From: Apostichopus japonicus
Lineage: Eukaryota > Echinodermata > Holothuroidea > Aspidochirotida > Stichopodidae
Reading direction: 5' to 3'
DNA: 64,000 nt
Assembly (NCBI RefSeq): GCF_037975245.1
Contig: NC_092568.1
Coordinates: 39,756,631 to 39,820,630, forward strand
Translations under genes and position numbers: made by a program
Shown here: positions 25,472-39,870 of the stretch, one piece after another
Position numbering within the stretch: the stretch's first letter is position 1
How the letters are laid out: every line of letters begins with the position of its first letter
Notes under the pieces: generated by a model
Databases searched by the model: none
Told to the model about the DNA's origin: nothing
Seen by the model: only the letters and a program-made list of their open reading frames with translations

Positions 25472-25507
25472 GCTGTTGTCTGACGATCGCTAAAACGCGT
25501 GAAACTC
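25438..25507. repeat. Perfect 33-bp inverted repeat with 4-bp loop
   Basis: The arms are 25438-25470 and 25475-25507, separated by TGCT. The right arm is the exact inverted complement of the left. Each arm contains CTGACGA and GTGAAAC on one strand, the core pieces of a hammerhead ribozyme. Perfect arms of this length are unlikely by chance and suggest a recent inverted duplication or self-primed reverse transcription at a retroelement end. Confidence 0.92.
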
Positions 25508-25516
25508 GTAAAATGA

Positions 25517-25932
<416 letters not shown>

Positions 25933-26118
25933 CATCCCTATACCAACTGCCAACACGTGCAAGAAGAAACTCATCAAAAAAGTCGAAAACGTCATCAAAC
26001 GTATGAGATGGAAAGCTGCCTTCTTCCTAAAACCATGCAATGACAACGAGGAAGAAGACGAGGAGGATGACTAGCACCACCCAGCCCACACGGAGAATTT
26101 CGGCTTCAAAAGCAAGAA

Positions 26119-27474
26119 GTGCCCACCGCAGACCGAAGAACTGAGGCCGGTCGAGGACGACTGTCTCCGTATGATCGAGAACGTGAAGTTCAAAAAGTCA
26201 TCAACCAATTCCAAGACAAACTCCGAAAAGACGTCAGCAGGATTAAGATATCTACCAAACTTCTCATCCCGGCCGACAAACCAGAAACCTGTACGAGATA
26301 GACACCCAACTACACGAAAGACTCCTCAGGCAACACATCACCAAGAATTACCAGACGACCTCCATGGCACCTGTCAACAGAATCAAAGCTGAAGCCAGAA
26401 CCATAACTGAGAAACTCGGGATCGACAACCGCATGGAATCGATGGCCACCAACAAGCCTTCATCTCCCTGAAAGACCACAAGGATAACTTTGAGAACAAC
26501 CTCCCATGCAGGCTCATCAACCAGGCAAAGAGCGAAACAGGACTCATAAGCAAGGTCATCCCCCAACGGCCACGAAAGTCAACCAATGGAGTACCACGTC
26601 ATCCGTCATCGGATGGTTCAAGAACATACAAAACAAAGAGAGATACACCTTCATCAACTTCCACATTGCTGAATTCTACCCCTCCATAAGAAGAAGCCTA
26701 CTGGAAAAAAGCCTTAACTATGACTAAAGGACACACCTACATCTCCAACCAAGACGTACAGATCATAATGCACTCCAGGAAGTCACTCCTTTTCGACAAC
26801 GGTACACCGTGGATGAAGAAAGAGCACAACGACCTCTTTGATGTCACCATGGGAAGCTACGACGGGGCCGATTTATGCGAGCTTGTAGGACCCTACATCC
26901 TAAACACATTTGCGAGAGAATATGGGAAGGAATGCATCGGTCTATACACGGACGACGGTCTAGCAGCCCTCAAAAACACCAACGGAATGAAGCAGACCGG
27001 ATAAGGAAACACCTGATCAGCCTATTCAAAGAACTGGGGCTCAACATCACCATCGACTGCAACCTAAAGATCACCAAGTTCCTCGACGTAATCTTCAACC
27101 TCAACACCGGGAAACACTACCCTTACAGGAAGCCCAACGACCACCCAGTGTACATCCGCAGAAAAGTCAACCACCCACCCAACATCACCAGGTCCGTACC
27201 AGCCTCAATCAGCAGATGTATCTCCGCCATCTCCCACGACGAGGATATCTTTAACAAAGCCGCACCAGCCTACGAGGAAGCACTCAAGTCAAGTAACTAC
27301 ACCGAGGGCCTCTCATACGTCGCCCACCAACCAACCAAGAACAACCGCAACAGAAGGCGCAACATCATCGGGTTCAACCCCCCTTTCAGCAGCAACCACG
27401 AACATAGGAGGCACATGACTGAAACTCATCAACACACACTTCCCGAAGACATCGAAACTGCACAAGATATTTAA
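26119..27474 (+). pseudogene. Reverse transcriptase of the Penelope-like element (broken)
   Basis: RT-like blocks run in order across several frames. Motif A region reads NFHIAEFYPSI (about 26660-26690), where related proteins have an Asp in FDI; here it is His, which would remove a catalytic residue. Motif B region reads MGSYDGADLCELVG (about 26848-26890). Motif C reads GLYTDDGLA (about 26940-26966), keeping the Asp pair. Downstream are ITKFLDVIFNLNTGKHYPYR and NHPPNITRSVPASIS, typical thumb-side motifs of this family. In-frame stops (for example near 26725 and 27002) and frame changes between blocks make it a pseudogene. Confidence 0.75.
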
Positions 27475-28040
27475 CAGAAACAGTCAGTTACAGCTGCATG
27501 CCCAACATCGCCAGCATCGTCAAAGGACACAACAAACGTATATCTACCACCCACCCAACGATAGAAAAGGAAGCTTGCAACTGCCGAAAAAAGGACACAT
27601 GCCCACTAAATGGAAACTGACAGGCATCAAACGTCATATACAAGGCCGAAGTGAAAACCACCGACACCTGCAAGACATACATAGGTCTAACGGAACCCCT
27701 TTCAAGCTCAGCTATGGTAACCACAAGATGAAGTTCAACCACGAAAAGCACCAAAACGCAACGGAACTCTCGAAGCACATCTGACAGCTGAAGCAGAACA
27801 ACCAGCCATTCACCATCAATTGGTCGATCGCCAGCAGAGCCAAAGCCTACAACAACGAGTCGAAGCGGTGCAACCTCTGTCTCACAGAAAAACTCACCAT
27901 TATCAACGCAGACAAACGGACCCTCCTGAACCAATGCCCAGAGCTCATATCGAAGTGCCGCCACGAAAACAAGTTCTACATAAACAACTCCAGCCCAACC
28001 ACCAAACACCGACAAGGGAACCACACACGACTAAGGAGCA
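27475..28040 (+). pseudogene. GIY-YIG endonuclease region of the Penelope-like element (broken)
   Basis: After the RT region, and across frameshifts, the sequence reads SYSCMPNIASIVKGHNKR, then the cysteine motif CNCRKKDTCP, then VIYKAEVKTTDTC leading into TYIGLTE, which fits the GIY...YIG pair, and ATELSKHI followed by a TGA. The tail reads KRCNLCLTEKLTIINADKRT and LISKCRHENKFYINN, a characteristic end of RT/GIY-YIG elements. The zinc-binding Cys pattern just before the nuclease is expected in endonuclease-bearing Penelope-like elements. No continuous ORF survives. Confidence 0.7.
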
Positions 28041-28102
28041 AACACCGGAGAAAGGCAAAAAAAAAACAACACCAACAGAACGGACGCAAAAGAGAATACA
28101 CC

Positions 28103-28485
28103 ATCAGCCGAACACCAATCATATCATCATATCATATACCTCGTGTTACACTTCCACCCGAAGGTGCTTCAGCAGACTAAGGAAATCCTTAGTCGGAAAT
28201 TATTGAGGTTCCAAGTTTTTGTGCGTGGAAAGACACCGGCGAATCTCGCCTTCTCTTTTCGAATAGTGCCCTGAAGTAACGAGGCAGGGGTGTGTAGTCC
28301 TGCTCCCGGGACCGCAATTTAACGTCCCCTCCGAAGGACGTGAGTACCGCTTCCCACGTGTAGCCACTTTCCTACCACGAGAAAGGAGCGGGGTGAAAAT
28401 TGGTGTCAGTGTCGACACCGAGGTTTGAACCAGGGACCTCAGGTACTGCAGACGTGACCGAACACCAAAGATAGTCAAACAACCC
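28103..28485 (-). repeat. SINE-like insertion in the Penelope-like element tail
   Basis: On the minus strand GGTCCCTGGTTCAAACCTC near 28423-28441 resembles a pol III box B. The downstream part contains GGGACGTTAAATTGCGGTCC, like a conserved central domain of some invertebrate SINEs. The insert is bracketed by a 28-bp direct repeat of element sequence (about 28075-28102 and 28490-28517). That is longer than a typical SINE target duplication, so insertion plus local duplication is possible. The 92-codon minus ORF here is not considered a gene. Confidence 0.5.
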
Positions 28486-28618
28486 CATCAACAGAACGGA
28501 CGCAAAAGAGAATACACCGATAGAAGAACAATACACCAACAACCCTATAATCCCCGGTCATCCCGACGAGGAGCCAATATATTTATGGAGCATAACTTGA
28601 AGCTATCAGTTGTCTGAC

Positions 28619-28876
28619 TGAATATTACTGCTTTAATGTTTTTGTCATTTGTTCATTTTATCTCAATGCTTTCTTTACTTTACAGGGCGACAACGATATG
28701 AATAAGGAAGAGGGACACTGGGTAATAAAACATTTGCATATTACTACCGATAACGGGATATCCTTCAGTTACAAGTAACATTTACGCTCTCGATGAATCT
28801 TGAATGCATTTCAATCACGTTAGCTTTCTTGAGGCTATATATATTTTTTGAAGAACATGGGAATGACGAATGTATA
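28619..28876 (+). repeat. Family B repeat, copy 2, with 36-nt exon-like segment
   Basis: The acceptor CTTTACTTTACAG ends at 28685, the 36-nt segment is 28686-28721 (open in phase 0: GDNDMNKEEGHW), then GTAATA. By hand count it differs from copy 1 at 10 of 36 positions in the segment but at 4 of 66 upstream and 9 of 118 downstream. Its left edge is fused to the truncated end of the Penelope-like element. Confidence 0.8.
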
Positions 28877-30621
<1,745 letters not shown>

Positions 30622-30690
<69 letters not shown>

Positions 30691-30691
30691 A

Positions 30692-30744
<53 letters not shown>

Positions 30745-30770
30745 CGTGTGTGTGGGTGCGTGTGTGTGCA
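30622..30770. repeat. (TA)n-(TG)n microsatellite
   Basis: About 105 bp of TA followed by about 45 bp of TG with CG and GG interruptions; a G-tract of 14 lies a little downstream near 30811-30824. It again precedes a family B copy. Confidence 0.96.
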
Positions 30771-30879
30771 GCCCTTTCGACCAGGAAGGTATCATGTATG
30801 TGTGTCTAAGGGGGGGGGGGGGGGACAGTTTATAAACATAAAATAAGATACACGGGTTACGTCTAGTCGAAAAATAAAC

Positions 30880-31135
30880 TACATTTTTGGATATTACTTC
30901 TGTAATGTTATTGTCATGTGTTCATATTATCTCAATGCTTTCTTTACTTTACAGGCCGGCAGTCTTATTGTTGGGTCAGGGAGGAACCGGGTATGGAAAT
31001 ATTTGCCTATTACTACCGATGATGGGGTATCCTTGGGTGACATATAACATTTACGCCTTTTCATGTATCTTTAATGCATTTCATCTCGCTTAGGTGCTTG
31101 AAGCTAAACGGGCTTTTGAAGAGAAACGCAAATAT
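30880..31135 (+). repeat. Family B repeat, copy 3, with unrelated 36-nt exon-like segment
   Basis: The acceptor CTTTACTTTACAG ends at 30954. The segment 30955-30990 is again exactly 36 nt (open, AGSLIVGSGRNR), followed by GTATGG and the conserved ATTTGCCTATTACTACCGAT. The segment shows no obvious similarity to copies 1 and 2, although flanks on both sides align readily. This copy has no (TA)n at its right end. Confidence 0.78.
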
Positions 31136-33395
31136 TGGGAAAAAAGAGTGACCATTACAAACAAAATATATCAAAGTATAATACTTAAACAGAAAATAGA
31201 TGAAAAACAACAATTACATTTGGTGTGAACACAATTTAATACAGGAGCTCTATCTGAGTGTATAAGTAATATAAGCATACTTCGATTGCCTTAATCTTAA
31301 AAGTAGATAACGAAAGGAACCCCAAAACGAACGATCAATTGTAGAGGAAAATGATAACAAAAGCACTCATACAAAACGCAGTGGCAATGTAGTTGTATTA
31401 ATACTGGTTTTCTCAATATAATATGATGGTTTGTTGTTGTTTTCTTTTTATCTATTTGTCTCTTTGCAGTCGGTAAGTCTTTTTCATGATTGTAGATATG
31501 TTTCATTATCTCTTCACCTTTCAAAAACACCACCAGGGATATCCATTCATGTTAGTTCTATATCTCATACAAAATGAAAGAAATATAAATTTCACAAAAT
31601 TGGTAACGCACAATTTAAAACAGTGGCATGTTTATCGATAACATACATACCAGTGTTTATTTATATAGAACGATGAAATTAATTTGTAACATGATCAGTT
31701 TAACATTGATTACATTATGTAATGAGGTGATGAACCAACCACGATGAGAAATTTTGAAGAAGAAAATCAGTTGTTTACAGTGGCGTAGGAAGGTACTTTT
31801 GAGTGGTGGGGCTGAAGACTGATGGCCGGCCTGGGGGAGAGGTCTGGAATTTTTGGCATTTCCAGGTGGCCTCAGATGCAATTTAGTGCAATATAGCACA
31901 CTTAAACCCACCCACTCCATTTTGTATATAATTTTGCATTTTCACCTGGCCTTAGATGCAATTTGGTGCTCCAAATGAGATTTTTTTTTTCTCATTTGGA
32001 AATGAAAAAGGGGTTTTCTGACTTGCGAAGCGGGGGGGGGGGGTGGAATGATACTTCCGCCCCTCCATATTTTTCACTAGGGGGCTGGCGCCCCTCCCCC
32101 AGCCCCCGGTTCCTACGCCCCTGGTTGTTTCAGTTCAAATAAACTTTTACTTGAAGTCAGTGTGTTTGTGTTATTACTGTTTTTTTCTCTTCAATATTAA
32201 GTATAGTTTTTTTTCTATTTCTTTGCAGGTGGTAAGTCTGTGTCATGATTGTAGATTTTGTGTCTTCTATCTACTCCCATTTATATCATGTTGAACTTGA
32301 AAGAAATGTAAATTTCCCTACATTGGTAACGCACAATTTAATAGAGTAACATGTTTATCGATTAAATGCAGTGAAAATTTAGATAAGAACGTTTTCTTTT
32401 GATGATTTTTGTTGTAACCGTATCATTTACCATTGATGATATGATATCAGCTATTAAAGTGATGAGCGACAATCAGGGATAAATTTTAAGAAAATTAGTT
32501 GTTGCGGTTATAATAACCTTGCACTTTTAAGTCATTGTGTTGTGCTTTTACTGTTTTTGCTCGACTGTATTGCGCTTTGTTCTTTTTGTCTCTCTATTTA
32601 TCTCTTTGCAGATGGTAAGCTTTTTTTTCATGATTAAAGTTTGTAGATATGTGTCATAATCACGTCCCCTTACAGAAAAACCACTAGTGATATCAATTTC
32701 TGTTAGTTCTATATTTTCATACAAAGAAATATATTTTCACTACATTGGTAACGCACAATTTAATACAGTAACATGTTTACCGATTTGATGTATAGCAGTG
32801 TAAATTTAGATAGAACGAATGTTCTGAAGTGAATTTGTAACTTTATAAATTACCATTGATGATATGAGCTAGTTATATGATTAACAGAAAACAGGGAAAA
32901 TGTCAAGAAAATTTGTTGTTACAGTTAGCCTATACTAAGCTTGCACTTTTAAGTCATTGTGTTGTGTTTTTACTGTTTTTGCTCCATTATATTTCGCTCA
33001 GTTCTTTTTCTATTTTCTTTATACTTCTTTTCAGTTGGTAAGTCTTTTTCTTTATTAACGTTTTGAGATACGTGTCATTATCTACTCCTAGTTCATAAAC
33101 ACCACTAGGAAATCAATTCTTGTTCGCTCTATATTTGATACACAATTTGTAAGAAATATCATATGCACTAAAATGTAATACTTTTAACATGAGTTATCAA
33201 TTATTTGTGTAGCAGTGTCAATTTAGAGAGAACGATTGTTTTGAAATGAATTTGTAACTTTTACAATTTTACCATTGATGATAACATTTACCATTAAAGA
33301 TATGAGTTAGTGAGGTGATGAACCAAAAACAGTGGAAAATGTCTGCGACTTAGCTGTTTCATTTACAATGCACGTACATTGTGTTTGTGTCCTTA
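31136..33395 (+). repeat. Array B, right part: TCG, GTG, ATG, TTG junctions
   Basis: After family B copy 3 the array continues with junctions at 31470 TCG, 32229 GTG, 32612 ATG (donor GTAAGC) and 33035 TTG, each preceded by TTTGCAG or TTTTCAG. One unit is split by a 346-bp hAT-like MITE (31778-32123). Array similarity ends near 33395, in the middle of a unit just before where another acceptor would be expected. Four different triplets occur in four successive units. Confidence 0.8.
31778..32123. mobile_element. hAT-like MITE, 346 bp
   Basis: Termini are CAGTGGCGTAGGAA on the left and the inverted complement of CAGGGGCGTAGGAA on the right. The flanking 8-mers are GTTGTTTA (31770-31777) and GTTGTTTC (32124-32131), matching at seven positions, consistent with an 8-bp hAT target duplication. 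It sits inside an array unit, whose sequence reads continuously when the insert is ignored. It has no coding capacity. It has an internal poly-G tract near 32031. Confidence 0.8.
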
Positions 33396-35397
33396 CTGAC
33401 ATGTTTCTGGTAAGGGATCGTTTCCGAGCATAACGGTCGTGTGATCCAAGGTCAACAAAGGTTAATCAGGGTTTGAAAAACTAGTACTAGAACAAAATTT
33501 CCGTCAAAGTGTCTTCATGGCAGTGAAGTCAATGCGACCCTACTATTTCTGTTCGATTAGGAGACGTTTTAGAAAATATGGTTATTCTACTCAGTGTCGC
33601 ATTATTTTAATTCCATTTAGTCGTAACTTCAAAAGAATTGCTTCGACTTCTCTGGGACTGCAGGGCGTATCTGATATTTAACCGATCGGTGCCGTAGTTC
33701 TTATATTTACCTTTCTGAAATGTTAATTTTCCCCTTTGCCTCTTCAAGAATCAATTTGGTCAATGGCAATAACATGTTTAATTCTCAAATGAGAGATTTG
33801 GGATGTGATGTGAAACAGGTTGGTTGATCATTTTAAACTTAATACTTAGCTTGGTGAGTGCAAGAACCTATCGAAATTTGTAGAGATCAAAGGTCAATGA
33901 GTTCACCAGGCTTCAAAGTCTGAAAACCTTTTTAAGCATTATAACTCCAAAATTAAAGCTACAATTAATCTGTGAATCCTCCAGTGCTATGATTTTGTTT
34001 GGTGAACATAGTTTGGTCAAATTCAGTTCATTTCAGCTCTATGAAAGGCTCTAAAGGTCTTCAATGAAACATAACTGGATCTAGGTAGTGAAATCTGCTT
34101 CAGAGTGCATACTCTTGCTTTAACCGTGTACTATAAATGGTTTCTCTCTCTGAGCGTCAAGGGGTTAACTCAAATGGACGAAAACTGGCTCAAGGGGTCA
34201 ACAGTTTATATCAAATGGTGGAAATCGTCGACATTTTGTCAAAAACATTGCACAGTAAAAAAACAATTTTTCATGGTGTTTGTAATGTACAACCTTATAC
34301 TTACTGTTGCTCCACGATGATCATAAAACATTTTAAGGTGATAAAATTGCTCGGATTTTGATATTGATTGGGGAAACTCAGATTGTCTCAATATTATGCT
34401 AGAAATTTGCTGACAGTGTAAATGCAAGTGGCTGTAGCACTCAACTTCCGGTCATGTTCAAATCGGTGTTACACTTATACTAACTCTGCTACCATGCTAC
34501 TCCATGTGCTGTACGTTAGCAACATACATTCTCTGTCTTCCCATACCCAATACGTGCGTGGTAACACACCATACTACATGTATTTTGCTGCTGAAGCAGA
34601 GAAGTACAGTACATACTGTATATACTGTTATATTATTTAAATCGAAACAAGTACAATAGCACTAAAGTCTGAGCACTGAATGACGAGTAGTTTGGGTTCC
34701 GATTATTTTTCACTGAGTGTGAGTACCGAGTACCTGCAAAGAAGTACTCGAGTACTACAACACAGGAAAAATATTTGTTGCAGCCCCCCCCCCCATAGTG
34801 TTATGAAGTATGTTAACTCATACACATAGTACATGGTGTACGTAATTCGCGGAGATGATCACAAGACAAATTGTGTCAACATTTGATCATGGTAAACGCC
34901 CCATACTTGAAACGAAAGAATTACAGGCTTTAGACGCACACTTGAATATGATCTTGCCGCCATCCTGCCAAGAAACGTTAATGCAAGAATGTGATATTTA
35001 GACCAATTTATATGTTATATTGTCCATGTTACGTGACTATGGGCCTAGCATTCTTTATAGGTCGTGGGCTAGTGACAGAATATTTCACCCAGTCTTACCC
35101 ACAAGGTCGGAATGTTTAAAAATATCGAGAAAAAAAAAACAAATCTTTCACAAAAAATATTTCATCTGCACCCCAGAGTTTATGGGTAGAGTGTATGGAG
35201 GCCAGACATCCCGGAAAGAGTCCCCAACGTTTGAGCTGACCCCATCTAGACTATGAGCAAACTTTGTCAAAACTATGTATCATACAAGCACATTATAAAA
35301 TGAAAATTGTCAAAATGTCAGATTGTAAAGTTGTTGCCAGTACCATCCCCCACCCCCTCCCCATCTTCTCGCCGATTCAATTTACCTAATCATACCT
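33396..35397. other. Unannotated region between array B and LINE fragment
   Basis: No array unit, long ORF or RNA gene is recognised. Readings of 60-78 codons (for example 34105-34320) lack domain character. A C-tract lies near 34786. Part of this could be non-coding transcript or intron. Confidence 0.45.
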
Positions 35398-36290
35398 ATG
35401 AACCAAACTTTGTCAAAACGAAGTAGCACACCAACACATAATAAGAGGAAAACTGAAAAAAAAAGTCAGAAAGCAATTATTTCTCCAACAAACTGTACGG
35501 AAATATCGTCAATCATTAAGGATTTGAAGGAAAAAAAGGTTCAACGGCTGGGACTGACGGTATACCTGTCAATATACTTCGTACTTGCGAAAATCTTCTT
35601 GAACCACTTACCTATGTTTACAACCATTCTCTCTTGTGGTATTGCTCCTTGTTATATGAAGGTTGCTAGAATAACGCCTATTTTCAAAATTGGTGATCAC
35701 TCGGTGCTTTCAAACTGCCGACCAATCTCGATTCTTTCAACAATTTCTAAAGTTCTCGAGAAAACCATGTATTAGAAGCTCAAAGTTTTCGTAGACAAGA
35801 ATAATGTCATTTCATCACGTCAATTTGGTTTGCGTGAAAATCTTTCCATTTATATGGCGGCAGCAGATAAAGTACATTATATCGATAATGGCTTCAATTA
35901 CGATGAATTTACTATTTGTTTGCTTCTAGATCTGTTTAAAGCACTTGAAACTGTCAACCATAACATCTTACTAAAACACTTAGCCATTATCGAATCCGTG
36001 GGGTAGCATATGACTGGTTCGATAGCTATCTTTTCAAGAGAAAACATGTTGTACGCATTAATGTTCAAACTTCTAAGACCAGTACAGTCAGGGTTATGTA
36101 CTTGGAACACTACTTTTTCTTTTCTACATAAATGACTTGTGTAAACTGTTCTCACATCCTTTGACACTCTTTGTAGACGACACAAGTATTCTTTTTACAT
36201 ACACTGATATTCATTGTGCTGCTCGTGTCGTTAACTCTGAACTATCTTTTGTATCTAACTGGTTTAAGGTTGAAAGAATTATTTTCAAGC
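35398..36290 (+). pseudogene. Decayed non-LTR retrotransposon reverse transcriptase (jockey-like)
   Basis: The sequence translates to RT fragments in order: ARITPIFKIGDHSVLSNCRP and ISILSTISKVLEKTMY followed by an in-frame stop (35775), then VISSRQFGLRENLSIYMA, a motif-A-like ICLLLDLFKALETVNHNIL (normally DLSKAFDTVDH), GVAYDWFDSYLFKRKHVVRI, a gap over the usual GVPQGS region, then FVDDTSILF (the FADD catalytic motif) and NSELSFVSNWFKV. Stops, a frameshift around 36001 and substitutions at catalytic positions show it is dead. Order and wording fit jockey/CR1-like LINEs. Family B copy 4 begins immediately at its 3' side. Confidence 0.8.
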
Positions 36291-36294
36291 ATTC

Positions 36295-36560
36295 GTGTTG
36301 CTTCTGTGTTGCTTCTATTTTAAAATGTTCATTTTATCTCAGTTCTTTGTTTGTATTTACAGTACCAAAAATGAGCGGGAGACTGCAGGTATTGAAATGT
36401 TTGCCTATTGGTACCGATGAGGTGCTACCATTAAGCTTCATATAATTTTCTACGCCTTTTGATGAATCTTGAAAGAAATTCAATCATGTTTGTTTACTTG
36501 AAGCTTTACAGGGTTTTGTAATGGGAATGACGAGTGGCTATCACGAACAAAATATATATA
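36295..36560 (+). repeat. Family B repeat, copy 4, with 26-nt exon-like segment
   Basis: More diverged than the other copies. The acceptor TATTTACAG ends at 36362, the segment is 36363-36388 (26 nt, ten shorter than the others), then GTATTG and the conserved GTTTGCCTATTGGTACCGATGA, followed by ACGCCTTTTGATGAATCTTG. The 26-nt length is not a multiple of three. The segment again bears no clear likeness to those of copies 1-3. A divergent copy of the array-B insert follows near 36715-36880. Confidence 0.7.
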
Positions 36561-39500
36561 AGTACCATAGTGACACAGAAAATAGCTTCTGTAAGATGGA
36601 GTTAAGAACTAAAATTTGGTATGGACAACATGGTTCTTACAATGACAGCAAGGTAACAAACCTGTACAACGAAAAACCGTGTAGCGATACAAATCTTTAA
36701 ATATAGCACTATAGCTGAGTGTATTTGTTATGTGCATTTGTTATGTGCATTGGAGTTTATTTGAAATAAGCAAAACCAATGTATATTCTCACATGTAAAG
36801 AAACAAGAAGAGAAAACAAAGCAAGCATTATTTTTGTAGAAAAAGAAAGGAATACCAAAATGAACGATATATATGATGATACTTTGAGGAGCAAAAAAAA
36901 AAGAACTAAAATAAAACAAACATTCAGCATGTATCCAGAAATTTGTGAAGGAGGGGGGACATCATAAAGCATGGTTTCTGGACACCGGTGTTACAAGACT
37001 TAATTTGATATAACTTTACTATAGCATGTAGCAGGCGTGGGCTCGATTCGTCCAGAGTTCGTTAATGTTTACTTATATTTTGAATTGGTCAAGGAGCCAC
37101 AATTAGGTAATTAGAAATGAATTCAACATACAATTTAAGTTTTGAAAAGCGATCTGCAACTCAGAAAGCAGGGAAAAAACGAAATTTGTTTTCATCATGC
37201 TACGTACCATCGTACCAAATTGTGTTCACAAAAGACGTAATTATCATACTTGATTGACTACATTGTAACCGTTGTAACTTACTTTGAGCAGAATATCTCC
37301 TCAAATTGTGAATGTTATCTCTAAAATGTGTTTTCTTTGATTTCTAAAAGTATGAAAAAAAGACAGATGAGATACATATTTCTCTCAGTGGATCACAAAG
37401 ATAAACACCAAGACAACAACAGAGTATCTGACTTCCATCGTCTTCCTCACTACCACGATGTGACTCTGTAAAATAGCCAAATGCATGCGACAAGTTCTCA
37501 AAATAAAACGCTCATATACATGCATTCAGTCGAAGAATTAATTGAGCTTACCAAACACTGGTATAATTAATCAACTTCTTCATGTAGTAGATATACTAGT
37601 TAAACATGTTGGCTTTTATTTTTTTCAAAGAGCAGAGATATTGTTTTACACAGTGAATTAAGGACCGCAAATTCTTTGATAGGCTACCAACTGAGATGTC
37701 AAGGTTTACGTTTTATTTCTCTCCGCATTTCATGTGATATCAAGTCATCTGTAGTGATCACACCCACGTACATGTGTTTGATTCATGCTGAGAATTATCT
37801 CCATTTGTTCTCTCCAGGCAGAATATAATTGGACGTAAATCCAACACAATGCCTCCCATTATCTGATGGGCCTAAAGTCAAAAGTGGTCAACCTAAGCGC
37901 CATGTTATGAAGCCTTACGAATTGGTGAACTGAATATGTGATATTAAAGAGTATAAATGAAGTTAATGGAATAATTCTACCAAAACATGCGAAATGTGCT
38001 AATTATGGGGTGATTTTAACGAGAAATTAGAGAATGCGACATGACGGAATTATTGAACCCTGTATCACTAGTAAATAAAGAGAGGGATCCCGACTTTTCT
38101 GTTGATTGCTAAGTTACTTATCCTAAAGTAATGATATGAGAACCAAATATTTAAAACATCCATTTAATATATGCAAATATGCAAATTAGGTCAGTTAAAT
38201 CCCCTTCCTGTCGGATATTTTTATTAATTAATTAATATTTGAGTGACTTAATTTATTTAATCAAAATTATAGAGAAACTTTCAAGTAATAATGACTACAA
38301 CAAAAATTATGCTATATGACTTCATAACATGGACTAGCTTAATAAAGCCACGAAACTCACTGCTGACATTTGTGTTTCTTCCTTCCTGCAAATTTTATTC
38401 GGAAATGTTTGCGAACATTTTATGCTTGGCTGTATAGAATTGGAACGTTTATGCGCAAGCAATTTAATGGAAGCGTTCAAGCCGAACATAGAATATGCTC
38501 TCCTTGCGCGCAAGACAAACGGTTGAAAACTAGCAAAATATGTGGAAATTGTACATTATAGTAGGGCATGCAAATACGCACTTTGAGAATACAAGCTTTT
38601 CGCGCACAATAGACACACGAGTGTCAATATTTGGACGTATTTCGTATAGAATTACATGTCATATTCAAATTCATTTTAATTGCTTGTACTATTTCAGTGC
38701 TCCACTCAGATAGCGTCATAATTGTCCCTGGAAAATGCCTTGAAATGCCCCCCCCCCCCTTTTTCCCACACACACCTACTTTTGTGTAATCTGTTCATGC
38801 AGCTCTCAATTTCATGTCAATTTTGAAGAGTGGGTAGTAGTTTATGCAGAATTGAAGATCCCCACCTTATGAAGTGAGAGTGCAAAAAGTTTGATGGATT
38901 TCTATATTCAGTCACAGTCATCAAAGGAAGAAACGTTAGCACGATTAGTGGCTTGAATGTGTCGTTTTGCCTACAAAGCTTTGTCCGAACATGGTTAGTA
39001 AATTTGTCCTGGCTAGGTTGATTAGGCTTTGCCTACCTCAAAACTCAGATTACTGGCTAGGCGTGTACTGCTTAGACCCTTTTGCCACATTTACAGTGTT
39101 GGTAATATTTTGCAAAAGGAGGTTGAGTTTGAATAGTATTATATTATTTCTAGATATGTTAATAGACTGAAATATTCTAGACTTAAGTTATGACCTTCAC
39201 TATCCTACGTTAGACAAAGAGCAAGGCTACAACTATAGCCAAGCGTTAGACTAAGCCTATTTGCGTAGTATTTCATTGTTAGTGATATAATAAGCCCAGG
39301 ACATCATAACTGTCATCCAATGTTATTTTGGCAAGTTCATTTATCGTTAGGGATACAGTTTCAAGTAAAATGAGGAAGTGATAATTGTAGTCATTAGGCT
39401 TTAGTCATATCGCATCCGAAAGGACGCCGTAACCGGTATATGGGCCTAGGCTAACTACATCCAGGGTGCACTTATATCCAGAAGGCCTGGATGGGCAATG

Positions 39501-39737
39501 GACTGTGGGAAACCTGATGCACCTGATGCATGTATCGGAGGTCCATCAGGACAAACAATGATGTAGAAGATAATTAAATGATAGGAGTTCATACTTAATA
39601 TCCTTTAAAAAAGGAGATATAAAAGTTTTTTACTAGAGTTAATAGTCGTATTAAAAATTGCATTACATTAATAAATAAAGGTGATTGCAGACATTTGCTC
39701 CATAATATTGATAGCTTTTTGACTTGTTCCTTTACAG
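36561..39737. other. Unannotated region
   Basis: AT-rich sequence with no recognised gene. Short ORFs (36779-36967, 38370-38561, 38967-39170) have no recognisable motif. A 13-base C-tract lies near 38749. Apart from the diverged array-B-like segment at its start, nothing is identified. Confidence 0.45.
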
Positions 39738-39870
39738 GGTGGCATCATCGTGTCCGAGGGAAAATTGAAGGCACTGGAGGGTCAAGGATATCAGAACATA
39801 CAAATAGGTTGCAGCGGGCATGTGCTAGGATCCTGGGCAATTTGTATGAAGAACACCAATATAGTTTCAG
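39738..39870 (+). CDS. Candidate internal exon of unknown gene
   Basis: A good acceptor (TTGTTCCTTTACAG, ending 39737) is followed by a 133-nt stretch that is GC-richer than its surroundings and ends TTTCAG before GTAGCA at 39871. Two frames stay open: one reads GGIIVSEGKLKALEGQG, the other WHHRVRGKIEGTGGSRIS and ARILGNLYEEHQYSF, and both reach stops just after the candidate donor. I do not recognise either peptide. It could equally be a repeat or a terminal exon fragment. Confidence 0.25.

Noticed and set aside
27488-28024. 178-codon minus-strand ORF
   Set aside because: It is antisense to the Penelope-like endonuclease region, whose + strand reading shows family motifs.
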